DNA of 14,061 bases from the NCBI GenBank assembly GCA_012522705.1, contig JAAYJY010000073.1:1-14061 (forward strand), read 5' to 3'. The notes below the pieces were generated by a model that was given only the letters and a program-made list of their open reading frames with translations, was not told where the DNA came from and ran no database searches. Below are positions 6,705 through 13,388 of the stretch, piece after piece. This DNA is from Syntrophomonadaceae bacterium (GTDB lineage Bacteria > Bacillota > Syntrophomonadia > Syntrophomonadales > Syntrophomonadaceae). Position 1 is the first letter of the stretch; each line of letters starts with the position of its first letter. The translations under genes were made by a program, and so were the position numbers.

Positions 6705-7436
6705 CTAGCGGAAGATCTTGGCCGTCTCTGCGGTTAGTCCGGGGAAAATGAACGACTCCACCCGGTCCGCTTTTCTAAACGTGCGGCTGTCGCTGACATC
6801 GTTATCCTTGAACAAATAAACGGTCACCTCCTGGTTTAGAGGGTTGACGATCCAGTATTCCTCCACCCCGCAGGCCATATAGAGGTCCAGCTTCTTGATC
6901 AAGTCCATGCGGCGGGTCGTCTCCGATAATATCTCCACCACCAGGGTAGGGGTGCCCATATAGTAATCCCTGTCATTCAGCTTTTCTTCCAAATCGCAGA
7001 TAACCATTATATCCGGCTGCACCACATTGATGTTTTCGGGGCTGCGTTTCAAGGTGATGTCATAAGGGGCCACGAAAGGGGCACATTTCTGGCCCTGGAA
7101 CCAGTTGTAAAACATTACAAAGAGTTCGGTTAGAGCCACCTGATGGCGCGTCCTGGGCGATGCCAATAGGTATATCTCCCCGTCGATGTACTCATATCTT
7201 TCTTCTGAATTTTCCGTGAGCTTCAGGAATTCTTCATAGGTGGCCTTGCGGCCCCCATAACTGTATTCTGCCGCCTTTTCCTGGACCAGACCAGCCTCCG
7301 GTCCGCCCACCTCCTTCTTTACGGCTGACAGTGTTGCTATCTCCCGGCCGTTACGGGTGATGATGATATCTTCATTGGCAGCCAGCATCAGGTATTTACC
7401 AAAATTGTTCTGCAGTTCGGTTGAATTGATTTTCAC
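6705..7436 (-). CDS. Phd/YefM-like antitoxin domain fused to a Uma2-family PD-(D/E)XK nuclease-like domain
   Basis: A frame is open from 7493, but GGAGGG six bases before GTG at 7436 fixes a 243-residue protein starting (M)KINSTELQNNFGKYL. Residues 1 to about 40 look like a Phd/YefM antitoxin fold: an amphipathic first segment, ANEDIIITRNGREIATL, then a linker. From about 60 the protein is Uma2 (DUF820), a PD-(D/E)XK-like family of uncertain function: TYEEFLKL, YEYIDGEIYLL, QPDIMVICD with Asp142, TPTLVVEILSETTRR with Glu168, then DLIKKLDLY and GVEEYWIVNP, the usual family ending. The putative active-site acids and following lysines are present. The fusion suggests DNA binding and autoregulation joined to a nuclease-like module; that role is inferred. 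It lies on the same strand as, and downstream of, the toxin-antitoxin pair, separated from it by a terminator. Confidence 0.85.
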   Translation of the reverse strand: MKINSTELQNNFGKYLMLAANEDIIITRNGREIATLSAVKKEVGGPEAGLVQEKAAEYSYGGRKATYEEFLKLTENSEERYEYIDGEIYLLASPRTRHQVALTELFVMFYNWFQGQKCAPFVAPYDITLKRSPENINVVQPDIMVICDLEEKLNDRDYYMGTPTLVVEILSETTRRMDLIKKLDLYMACGVEEYWIVNPLNQEVTVYLFKDNDVSDSRTFRKADRVESFIFPGLTAETAKIFR

Positions 7437-7488
7437 TGTGCTCCCTCCAATCACAGCCACTCTATGGATTTCGCATGATTCGTAATTT

Positions 7489-7542
7489 GTCACTCTGAGC
7501 GCAGTCTTGCTTTAGATCCTTCGGCTTCGCCTCAGGACGACA
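7489..7542. repeat. Dispersed-repeat-like element with imperfect terminal inverted repeats
   Basis: GTCACTCTGAGCG at the left and CCTCAGGACGAC at the right are imperfect inverted copies of each other. The interior has GATCCTTCGGCTTCGCC, where GGC-TTC-GCC can fold. This layout recalls the GTCATTCTGAG...CCTCAGGATGAC repeats scattered through many bacterial genomes. Only one copy lies in this window, so its dispersed nature is an inference. Confidence 0.5.
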
Positions 7543-7550
7543 TCCCTGCC

Positions 7551-7567
7551 TTAGCTATTTTAGCTAA
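7551..7567. repeat. Perfect short inverted repeat
   Basis: TTAGCTA-TTT-TAGCTAA is a perfect 7-base stem with a 3-base loop, next to the dispersed-repeat-like element and just past the terminator of the toxin gene. It is AT-rich and followed by no T run, so its role is unclear. Confidence 0.4.
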
Positions 7568-7578
7568 TCTTACAATAG

Positions 7579-7618
7579 CAAAAAGGAAGCCAGCGAGCAA
7601 CCGCCCTCTGACTTCCTC
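7579..7618 (-). terminator. Intrinsic terminator of the toxin-antitoxin operon
   Basis: On the minus strand AGGAAGTCAG (7618-7609) pairs with CTGGCTTCCT (7593-7584), 9 of 10 bases, over a 15-base loop, and the stem runs straight into TTTTT. It starts 23 bases past the toxin stop, as expected for a rho-independent terminator. Confidence 0.7.
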
Positions 7619-7641
7619 CTGGGAATTAACGCATCCGCCTC

Positions 7642-7947
7642 TTAAAAATGGCTTTTTGAGTAACGGATTGTTACTATAAAGACTCGCTTTCTCAACTCTT
7701 CAATACGATACATAACGGTAAAATTGCCAACAAATAATTGGCGGTATCCTCTGTTTGCATAAACACCTGTTTTTCTTAAGGCTCCGCGCCGAGGCATGGT
7801 TTCTAACGAAATAATGGCTTCCTCCAGTGATTCAGCCAATTTAACACCGAGACCAGGCTCTAGCAGAGTCTCGGCGATATAGGTATATATGCCGTCTAAA
7901 TCGCGGTATGCACGTGGCAGTAGGTTAACGGAATATTTACTTTCCAA
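7642..7947 (-). CDS. RelE/ParE-family toxin
   Basis: A 101-residue toxin of the RelE/ParE fold. It has the amphipathic helical start (PRAYRDLDGIYTYIAE at 11-26), the SLETMPRRG turn at about 47-55, and the C-terminal sheet YRQLFVGNFTVMYRIEE (68-84) followed by VFIVTIRYSK (89-98). Family members either cleave mRNA on the ribosome (RelE) or poison gyrase (ParE); the sequence here looks more ParE-like in its VGNF.V.Y strand, but the target cannot be settled. The start is TTG at 7947, supported by AGAGG seven bases upstream; no ATG fits. It overlaps the end of the antitoxin gene by 11 bases, so the pair is co-translated, and an intrinsic terminator follows. Length is normal and no damage is seen. 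Confidence 0.9.
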   Translation of the reverse strand: MESKYSVNLLPRAYRDLDGIYTYIAETLLEPGLGVKLAESLEEAIISLETMPRRGALRKTGVYANRGYRQLFVGNFTVMYRIEELRKRVFIVTIRYSKSHF

Positions 7948-8203
7948 AATGTTTCCTCTTTAATTCCGAGAGACCCTCCCTGGCGTCCATTAGCTGGTTA
8001 TTAGAAATATACCCAGCCTCGGCTTCCGCGATAGCCGCATCAAGTTCACGTTCTGCCAGCATGGAATCAAAGGTTTCTATACTCATAATAACCAAATCGC
8101 CGTAGCCGTTTTTCGTTATGAATATCGGTTCTTTCTTTGCGTGGCACAATTCAGAAATCTCGTTTGTGTTTCTTAAATCAGTTATCGGTCTAATTTGGGG
8201 CAT
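7937..8203 (-). CDS. Phd/YefM-family antitoxin
   Basis: An 88-residue antitoxin that should neutralise the toxin encoded next and repress their shared promoter. The frame is open to 8257, but GGGAGG eight bases before ATG at 8203 gives the start MPQIRPITDLRNTNEI, the typical Phd/YefM beginning. Then KEPIFITKNGYGDLVIMSIETFDSM (about 24-48) is the conserved sheet and helix of the DNA-binding domain, and the charged C-terminal helix (about 52-88) is the likely toxin-binding tail. The gene sits 72 bases past the jetC stop with its own promoter, so it forms a separate unit inserted next to the defence operon. The Uma2 gene nearby carries a second domain of the same fold. Confidence 0.9.
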   Translation of the reverse strand: MPQIRPITDLRNTNEISELCHAKKEPIFITKNGYGDLVIMSIETFDSMLAERELDAAIAEAEAGYISNNQLMDAREGLSELKRKHFGK

Positions 8204-8228
8204 GACTGACGCCTCCCTTTTGCTCTTT

Positions 8229-8257
8229 ATTATATCATTATAACGTACATTTGCCAT
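8229..8257 (-). promoter_or_regulatory. Promoter of the toxin-antitoxin operon
   Basis: On the minus strand ATGGCA (8257-8252, 4 of 6 to TTGACA) is followed after 17 bases by a perfect TATAAT (8234-8229). A second TATAAT lies at 8242-8237. It stands just upstream of the antitoxin ribosome binding site; antitoxin autorepression here would be expected for the family. Confidence 0.55.
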
Positions 8258-8275
8258 GAAATCAGCCGCCGCTGC

Positions 8276-11200
8276 CTAAAACATGGACAATTGCTCGGCG
8301 TCCATGAAGCGCATCCGATCTTCGTCTTCTTCCACCCGCACATCCTTGACTACCACTCTAATTCGCCCATCCTGAAGGATATCCTGGTTGAGAAGATAGT
8401 TGACTCCGAACCTCGAGGTGATCTCCGGAGTTATCTTGTGTCCGGGAGCGATCAGCTGGATATCGTTTTGCTTCAATATCTTGAACATGGGGTCCCACAG
8501 GTAAACCGCCGAGGTTGACCCGAAGGGATTATCGGCGATGATGACCTTCTTGGTTCGGACCCCGGTATTATGGATGGAAAGCATTCGTATAAACGAGATC
8601 AGGCAGGCGGCAAAGATGAAGTAAAGAGAATTGTTCTGCCCCTCCGAGCCGATGGCCTGCTCCCAGCGATAGAATCGGGAGTTTTCCGGGATGCTTTCCA
8701 CCTTGTAGAGCCGCACCATGGCTTTATCCATATCCGCGATCTGTCCTAGCAGCTCCTGGCTGGAGAGCCGGGCCGCGATCCGCTTTCTGTCCACCGTTCC
8801 TTCCTCACCAATCTCCCGCACGCTCCCGTCAATATGGGCCTTCATCCGCAGTTGCTTATCCTGCGGCTCCAACTCCGGCAGCCTGAGTTCGATCATATTA
8901 ATACGGCGCCCATATACTTCTATACGGGAAAGGGGTTCCAACTTGCGCAGCTGCCCCAACAGCAATTCCGCCCGCTGGATACAGCGGCGGGTAAAATCCT
9001 GCTGATAGCTCTCCAACAGGCTGATATCATGGCCTATCTTCTGCATCTGTTCATCAATATTGGTCATATACTCGACAAAGGCGGCCTGATGGCGGCGGCA
9101 CAGTCCGGTGCTGACCGGCCTGCTTATCTTCCCCAATTCTTCCACCGGTTCGCGGATTACAAAGGCAGTTGTTTCGGTATTGATGGTATTTATCCGCTCG
9201 CCCCATTTCTGGAGTTGCAACTGGAGACTATCCTGGACCCGGCGGAATTCCTTCTCGAACCGGCGGAAATCCTTGATCTCTGTTGCTGCGGCGGCACTGA
9301 TAGTGACTGTTTCCCGGTCCATGAACTCCTGGTAATCCTCGACCTGGACTTGCAAGCGTTCTTCCTCCCGGTCGATTTGTGCCAGCTGCTCCTTGTCCCG
9401 GGCCACTTCCTGGTCATAGCTTTTTATCAGCTGGTCGACATTATCGATTTCCAGGCGGTAACGGTCCTCATTATCATAATCGGGCAAGTCTTCAAGGACC
9501 AGCCGGGGTTCTTCGTCCATGATTTCATCCAATTTTTCTGCCGCATTCTCAACTCTGATATCGATCTCGATTACCTTTCGTTCCAAAGTGCTTAAGTCTT
9601 TCTTATTGACAGCCTTATCCTGCTTGGCTCGGGCGATCATGGTTTGGTCGGGAATGGTGATCAACATACCGTTCATCTCACTATTTTCGATTGCCGCCAG
9701 GTCTCCATCGTACTCCCGCCTGATCCGCTCACCCAATGATTTCAGATTTCCTTCCCAATCGGCTAATTCGTTTCTGAGCCGGTCTTCCTCCAGGGTCCGG
9801 CCGCTGACGGATTCATGCAAAGCCCGATATTCAGCGCGGGCCTCGAGCAGTGACCCTTCATTCTCGATACTGGCAAAGCTGGACAACTCTTCCCGCTCCT
9901 TGTTGAGTTCATGAAGTTCGATTCCTAATTGATGGAGTCGGGTTTGATTCTGTTCCTGGTCTTGTTCCAGTTGCCCTGATAATATACCCAGATTGTCGAT
10001 AGCTCCTTGGACCGCGTTCAGCGTTTTCCGTTTTTTCGTCAATTCTGCCCTAGTCGCCGCCAGCTCCTGGCTGGTTTGAATGGTCTCCCGGAGCCGGGCC
10101 AGCTTTTCCTGGCACTCTGAGATCGCTTCCGACTGCATTTCCAATTGCTCCACCAGGGCTTCCCTATCGGCGCGGGCACGCTCCCTCTGCAGCTCGGCAT
10201 CAGCCCGGCAGATCTGCAACCCTTTGCCGGCTTGGGTAAGGGCCTCCAGCCTCTGTTGGTGCTCGTCCACCTCATCCTGGGGGTATACTGCCTTGAATTC
10301 TCTGAGCTCCGCCAACTCGAGGCTCAGTTCCGCCGACCGGGCCGCTCCCGCCGCCATCTCGGCGTCAATATCAGCCAGAGCGGCGCTCATCTGCTCCATA
10401 TATCGCTCATACTGGGTCCGATCCAACAATAGTCCGGAGAAATTGCAGTAATAATAGATGTCATCAGTCCCCCTAGTGGGGTTCTGGCGCAGGAGCTCCA
10501 GATTGACGATCGGCAAGAGATAGTCGGAGTCCAGAGGCACTTTCAGGCGGCCCTGGCGAAGGCGGGTGAAAGCGGAATTGTCAACGATAACGGCAAAAGG
10601 CAGGTAAGGCAGGGCCTGTAAAACCTCTGCCCGTTCCTCCGGTTCCAGGTCGGCCAGCCAGTCAATGCCGGCTTTGACGAATTCACATTTGTCGTGTAAA
10701 TACCCGGCCAGTGCCAGCACTTCCTCATTGGGCACATAATAGCCCCGCTGCAGTGATAGCTGTTGTTTTTGCCGTAAACGACCGGCTTCGATCTCCTTTT
10801 CCAACCGATGCAGTTCTTCCCGGCGGATGATCCGTTCCAGCTCTTCTCCGTAGGCCTGGATGGTGTCCTGGTTGAACGCCCTTGCTTTGTACTCCAGGCG
10901 GGACCGCCGTTCACCATATTGTTTGAGCCAGGTCCGGCATTGTTGCTGGATCTCCAGGTTCCTGTCGATCTCACCATCCATCTTGACCGCCTTGATCTCC
11001 ATGCTCTGCATCAAGGTCGCCCCGGCGATTATCTGCTCGTCGACAGCGCCCCGGGCTTGCCGGTGCCGGGTCAGTTCGTCTTCGAACGGTTCCAGGAATT
11101 GTTCTGGTGCCAGGGCCGCTTCCATCTCTCCCCGTCCCAGAAAATAATTGTTTAATTGAGTCAGCCGGATGCCCCCATCCTGCTCCGCTTGGGTAAGGCG

Positions 11201-12226
11201 GTCGACCGCCGCCTCCAGCAGGGCGTTCTCCTTTTCCGCCCCGATCAGCTCCTGCCGGATCTTTTTCAGGTCATCGGACAACTTTTGCCGGGCCCCTCCC
11301 AGACTCTGACTCAAACCCGTCAGCTCTTCCCCCCGCCGGGTCAGCAGGAAACTGAGCCGCCCGCCGGCGGCCCGATAGGCGGCCTTGGTGACATCTTCGT
11401 CTTCCTCCAGGAACTGCAGGCGCTGGCGGTTTTCATTGAGCCGGCCCTTTACCTTCCGGTAATCACCATAACCCTCCAGGGTGAGGAGGCGATTGAGGTG
11501 TTGTTTATATTGCCGGTCTTTCTCCCGCAGTCGGTCTCTCTCCAGCTCCCAGGCCCGTTTTTGGGCACTCATCTGCAGCTTCTGATAGTTGATCAATCCC
11601 GCCTGGAGCAGTCTCTGCAATTGCTGCCCCTCCCGGCTGCCGGCTGCATTGCTGGCCTGGCGTTTCATTACCGCCGCCTTCTGTCGCTCTAATCCGTCCA
11701 GGTTATCCAGGAGCAATTGGCGGATGCCCGCCGCTTCCTGTTTATAGCCTTCGAGGACCGTGAAAGATTGCAGCAGCTCGTCATTTTTGCGGGCAAACTC
11801 CTGATAATAGGCTTTGATTTTCTCGTATTCGCCCAGGTGCCCCTTCAGCTGCAGATATTCATTCAATCGGCTTCTGATCTGGATAAGGGTATCCGCCAGC
11901 AAAAGACGGGTCTCATTGCTTTGGCCCTGGCTATTGAGAGCCTCCACATCTTCCACTATCTTTACAAACTGATTTTCGATCAGCTTGCGGGAGGTGGTGT
12001 TCTGCCGGAAATAGGATTCGATGCTGTTTTCGCCGCTGTTGATGCCCCGGATTATCTGCCATTCAGCCGAGATCAGGTTATGGACTGACAGGTAGTGCTG
12101 ATATTTATCGATGCCTTCAAATATCTCCGCCGGCAGCCCTTTGTGTCTCATCTGCTGAATGTAGCGGCGGATATCCTCAAACCCGGCATATCGTTTTTCT
12201 CCCCCTGCTTCGGTGACCAACGGCAC
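8276..12226 (-). CDS. JetC body: coiled coils, hinge and C-terminal ATPase half, open after the premature stop
   Basis: A 1,316-codon open stretch could begin at GTG 12226, but there is no convincing ribosome binding site, and the coding frame already runs upstream from 12382. It lacks Walker A, so any protein from here should be unable to bind ATP normally. Local numbering: Glu/Gln/Lys/Arg-rich heptad-like coiled coils at about 120-490 and 610-1130; hinge-like globular part at about 498-607 (LQALPYLPFAVIVDN, YYYCNFSGLLLDR); C-terminal head with GSEGQ at 1193, Asp1232 and His1263. The length and intactness of this frame argue that the stop upstream is recent or an artefact. Confidence 0.75.
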   Translation of the reverse strand: MPLVTEAGGEKRYAGFEDIRRYIQQMRHKGLPAEIFEGIDKYQHYLSVHNLISAEWQIIRGINSGENSIESYFRQNTTSRKLIENQFVKIVEDVEALNSQGQSNETRLLLADTLIQIRSRLNEYLQLKGHLGEYEKIKAYYQEFARKNDELLQSFTVLEGYKQEAAGIRQLLLDNLDGLERQKAAVMKRQASNAAGSREGQQLQRLLQAGLINYQKLQMSAQKRAWELERDRLREKDRQYKQHLNRLLTLEGYGDYRKVKGRLNENRQRLQFLEEDEDVTKAAYRAAGGRLSFLLTRRGEELTGLSQSLGGARQKLSDDLKKIRQELIGAEKENALLEAAVDRLTQAEQDGGIRLTQLNNYFLGRGEMEAALAPEQFLEPFEDELTRHRQARGAVDEQIIAGATLMQSMEIKAVKMDGEIDRNLEIQQQCRTWLKQYGERRSRLEYKARAFNQDTIQAYGEELERIIRREELHRLEKEIEAGRLRQKQQLSLQRGYYVPNEEVLALAGYLHDKCEFVKAGIDWLADLEPEERAEVLQALPYLPFAVIVDNSAFTRLRQGRLKVPLDSDYLLPIVNLELLRQNPTRGTDDIYYYCNFSGLLLDRTQYERYMEQMSAALADIDAEMAAGAARSAELSLELAELREFKAVYPQDEVDEHQQRLEALTQAGKGLQICRADAELQRERARADREALVEQLEMQSEAISECQEKLARLRETIQTSQELAATRAELTKKRKTLNAVQGAIDNLGILSGQLEQDQEQNQTRLHQLGIELHELNKEREELSSFASIENEGSLLEARAEYRALHESVSGRTLEEDRLRNELADWEGNLKSLGERIRREYDGDLAAIENSEMNGMLITIPDQTMIARAKQDKAVNKKDLSTLERKVIEIDIRVENAAEKLDEIMDEEPRLVLEDLPDYDNEDRYRLEIDNVDQLIKSYDQEVARDKEQLAQIDREEERLQVQVEDYQEFMDRETVTISAAAATEIKDFRRFEKEFRRVQDSLQLQLQKWGERINTINTETTAFVIREPVEELGKISRPVSTGLCRRHQAAFVEYMTNIDEQMQKIGHDISLLESYQQDFTRRCIQRAELLLGQLRKLEPLSRIEVYGRRINMIELRLPELEPQDKQLRMKAHIDGSVREIGEEGTVDRKRIAARLSSQELLGQIADMDKAMVRLYKVESIPENSRFYRWEQAIGSEGQNNSLYFIFAACLISFIRMLSIHNTGVRTKKVIIADNPFGSTSAVYLWDPMFKILKQNDIQLIAPGHKITPEITSRFGVNYLLNQDILQDGRIRVVVKDVRVEEDEDRMRFMDAEQLSMF

Positions 12227-12382
12227 CGACTTGATCCCGGTTAGGCTGTGGTCATTGCAGAAGACACACCAATTCAGATGTTCGATATCGGCCGCTGGCA
12301 GGCGCTCATCTTCGTCGGCCCCTTCAACCCCGGTGACGGCTCCGGCACCCTTCCGTTTGCGGGCGCAAAACCCGGTAAGCAG

Positions 12383-12664
12383 TTACTTGTAGCCATGGTT
12401 CTCTTCCAGGATCCATTCCACCACCCCATGGGAGGTGCGCTCCTTGCCTCCCTGGAACAGCAGGCTGACCGGCTTTTCCCTTCGCAGATTCGATTTGGGC
12501 AAAACCGTCTGCAGCAGCATTAGCAGCAAGAGGGATTTCCCGCCGCCATTTTCCAGGTCATAGGTGGTATTGCGGCCGCCCAACTCCAGGTTGAAATCAT
12601 CGTAAAACTGGGTGGCATTATTGAAATGAACATTGGTCACGCGGATGCTTCTGATATGGGGCAT
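12383..12664 (-). CDS. JetC N-terminal fragment with Walker A
   Basis: The 93-codon piece before the premature TAA. It carries the ATPase-head start (HIRSIRVTNVHFNNA) and the P-loop ENGGGKSLLLLMLLQ, then a truncated head (VSLLFQGGKERTSHGVVEWILEE). Alone it could not form an SMC head, which needs the C-terminal Walker B half. Confidence 0.7.
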   Translation of the reverse strand: MPHIRSIRVTNVHFNNATQFYDDFNLELGGRNTTYDLENGGGKSLLLLMLLQTVLPKSNLRREKPVSLLFQGGKERTSHGVVEWILEENHGYK

Positions 12665-13388
12665 CAGCCGCTCACCCCCAGTTCATGGACAAATGTCAGC
12701 AGGTCGCGGCGGTTGTCGCGCTCTTCATAATAGTTCCAGATGATGGTCTTGAACCGTTCCGTAGGGTAGATGAGGCGCTGCTGGGTGTCCAGGACAATCA
12801 GTCTCTCGGTCTGCAGGAAGGTGCAGATGTTTTCCACAAAGTTCACCTTGTCATTCTTGCCCCCGGTCACCCCTTCCCGGGCATCCGGCAGTTTTTGCCA
12901 TACTCTGCATATCTGGGCGAAATCGAATTGATTCTCCTGGCTGACAGAGTCCAGGTCGTCATATCCTGCAGCGCTTCCAATCTGCGATTGACATTCTCCA
13001 CCAGGTCGCCCATTTTGATGTAGACTACCGGTGTGTCCGGGTAGGCTTCCCGATAAAACATGGTTATCAGGGTCATGATAATGAAATAGCCGGTAAACAG
13101 GTCGCTGTTGGTGGAAACCCAGCTGATCCGGTTCCGCAGTTCCTCATTACTCCAGCCAAACAAACGGCTGCCCACCTCGGGACAAATAAACAAACGCTCC
13201 TGGCTGGAGTAGACCCTGAGTTCCAGCCGTCCGGCTATATGGAAAAGCATATCCTCCACCTCGGTGCTGTGGCGGTATTTATTGAATAGAGTGGCATTGT
13301 TGCTCTTGCCCACCACCTCCCCCTGTAACAGGGCTTTGAGGATAGCCAACGCATCATCCAAAATCTCCATCGTGCCTCGATTCATCAT
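12664..13388 (-). pseudogene. jetB: jetB-like Wadjet MksE/kleisin-accessory subunit with a one-base frameshift
   Basis: Second subunit of the Wadjet complex, of the MksE-like winged-helix type (DUF6063-like as I recall the family). It starts at ATG 13388, overlapping the jetA stop as ATGA, with AGGAG seven bases upstream. Residues 1-142 read in one frame: an N-terminal helical segment, STEVEDMLFHIAGRLELRVY, LFGWSNEELRNRISW and VVYIKMGDLVENVNRRLEALQD. Near 12961 the frame changes. Past this point the original frame gives an unlikely tail ending at 12867, while the other frame gives DDLDSVSQENQFDFAQICRV and continues with WQKLPDAREG to VNFVENICTFLQTERLIVL and a stop at 12664. Restoring one base in GATAT-GACGAC yields a continuous protein of about 241 residues, normal for the family. 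There is no homopolymer at the site. It is a real mutation or an assembly error. Confidence 0.75.
12867..13388 (-). CDS. JetB front part as read without correction
   Basis: The uncorrected frame gives 173 residues, of which the first 142 are family-like and the last 31 (from MTTWTLSARR) are out of frame. Such a product would lack the C-terminal winged-helix part and probably would not assemble with JetA and JetC. Confidence 0.6.
   Translation of the reverse strand: MMNRGTMEILDDALAILKALLQGEVVGKSNNATLFNKYRHSTEVEDMLFHIAGRLELRVYSSQERLFICPEVGSRLFGWSNEELRNRISWVSTNSDLFTGYFIIMTLITMFYREAYPDTPVVYIKMGDLVENVNRRLEALQDMTTWTLSARRINSISPRYAEYGKNCRMPGKG

Larger units (their letters stand above)
8276..12664 (-). 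pseudogene. jetC: jetC-like Wadjet SMC ATPase interrupted by one in-frame stop
   Basis: SMC-type ATPase of a Wadjet (JetABCD, MksB-like) system, whose known role is to extrude loops on invading circular DNA so that it is cut. Read from ATG at 12664, overlapping the jetB stop as TGATG, the gene would be 1,462 codons. Codon 94 is TAA (12385-12383): HGYK-stop-LLTGFCARKRKG. Beyond it the same frame continues open for 1,368 codons to the true stop at 8276, so a single base change (for example TAC to TAA) explains the break. N-terminal head: NGGGKS Walker A at 39-44. Long coiled coils flank a globular hinge-like part (about 644-753). C-terminal head: signature-like GSEGQNNS from about 1339, Walker B IIADNPFG with Asp1378, and APGH H-loop at His1409. 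The second Walker B position is Asn, not Glu. No jetD follows. Loss of function, sequencing error or readthrough are possible. Confidence 0.8.

Noticed and set aside
7437..7493. Upstream extension of the Uma2 fusion to the ATG at 7493
   Set aside because: The extra residues fit no family start, the segment overlaps the repeat element edge, and the GTG at 7436 has a near-ideal ribosome binding site.
8204..8257. Upstream extension of the antitoxin to the ATG at 8257
   Set aside because: That segment holds the promoter hexamers and the ribosome binding site for the ATG at 8203.
8834..12088. Long plus-strand open frames opposite jetC
   Set aside because: They mirror the codon pattern of the minus-strand coiled coil, have Leu/Gln/Ser-rich composition and no motifs.
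12227..12382. A frameshift in jetC between its two open parts
   Set aside because: Both parts are in the same frame; translation through the TAA stays protein-like (GVEGADEDERLPAADIEHLN), so only a stop is needed to explain the break.
12376..12390. Programmed recoding or a special amino acid at the jetC TAA
   Set aside because: No selenocysteine or pyrrolysine use is known for TAA, and I see no clear frameshift or stem signal; a simple mutation is more likely.
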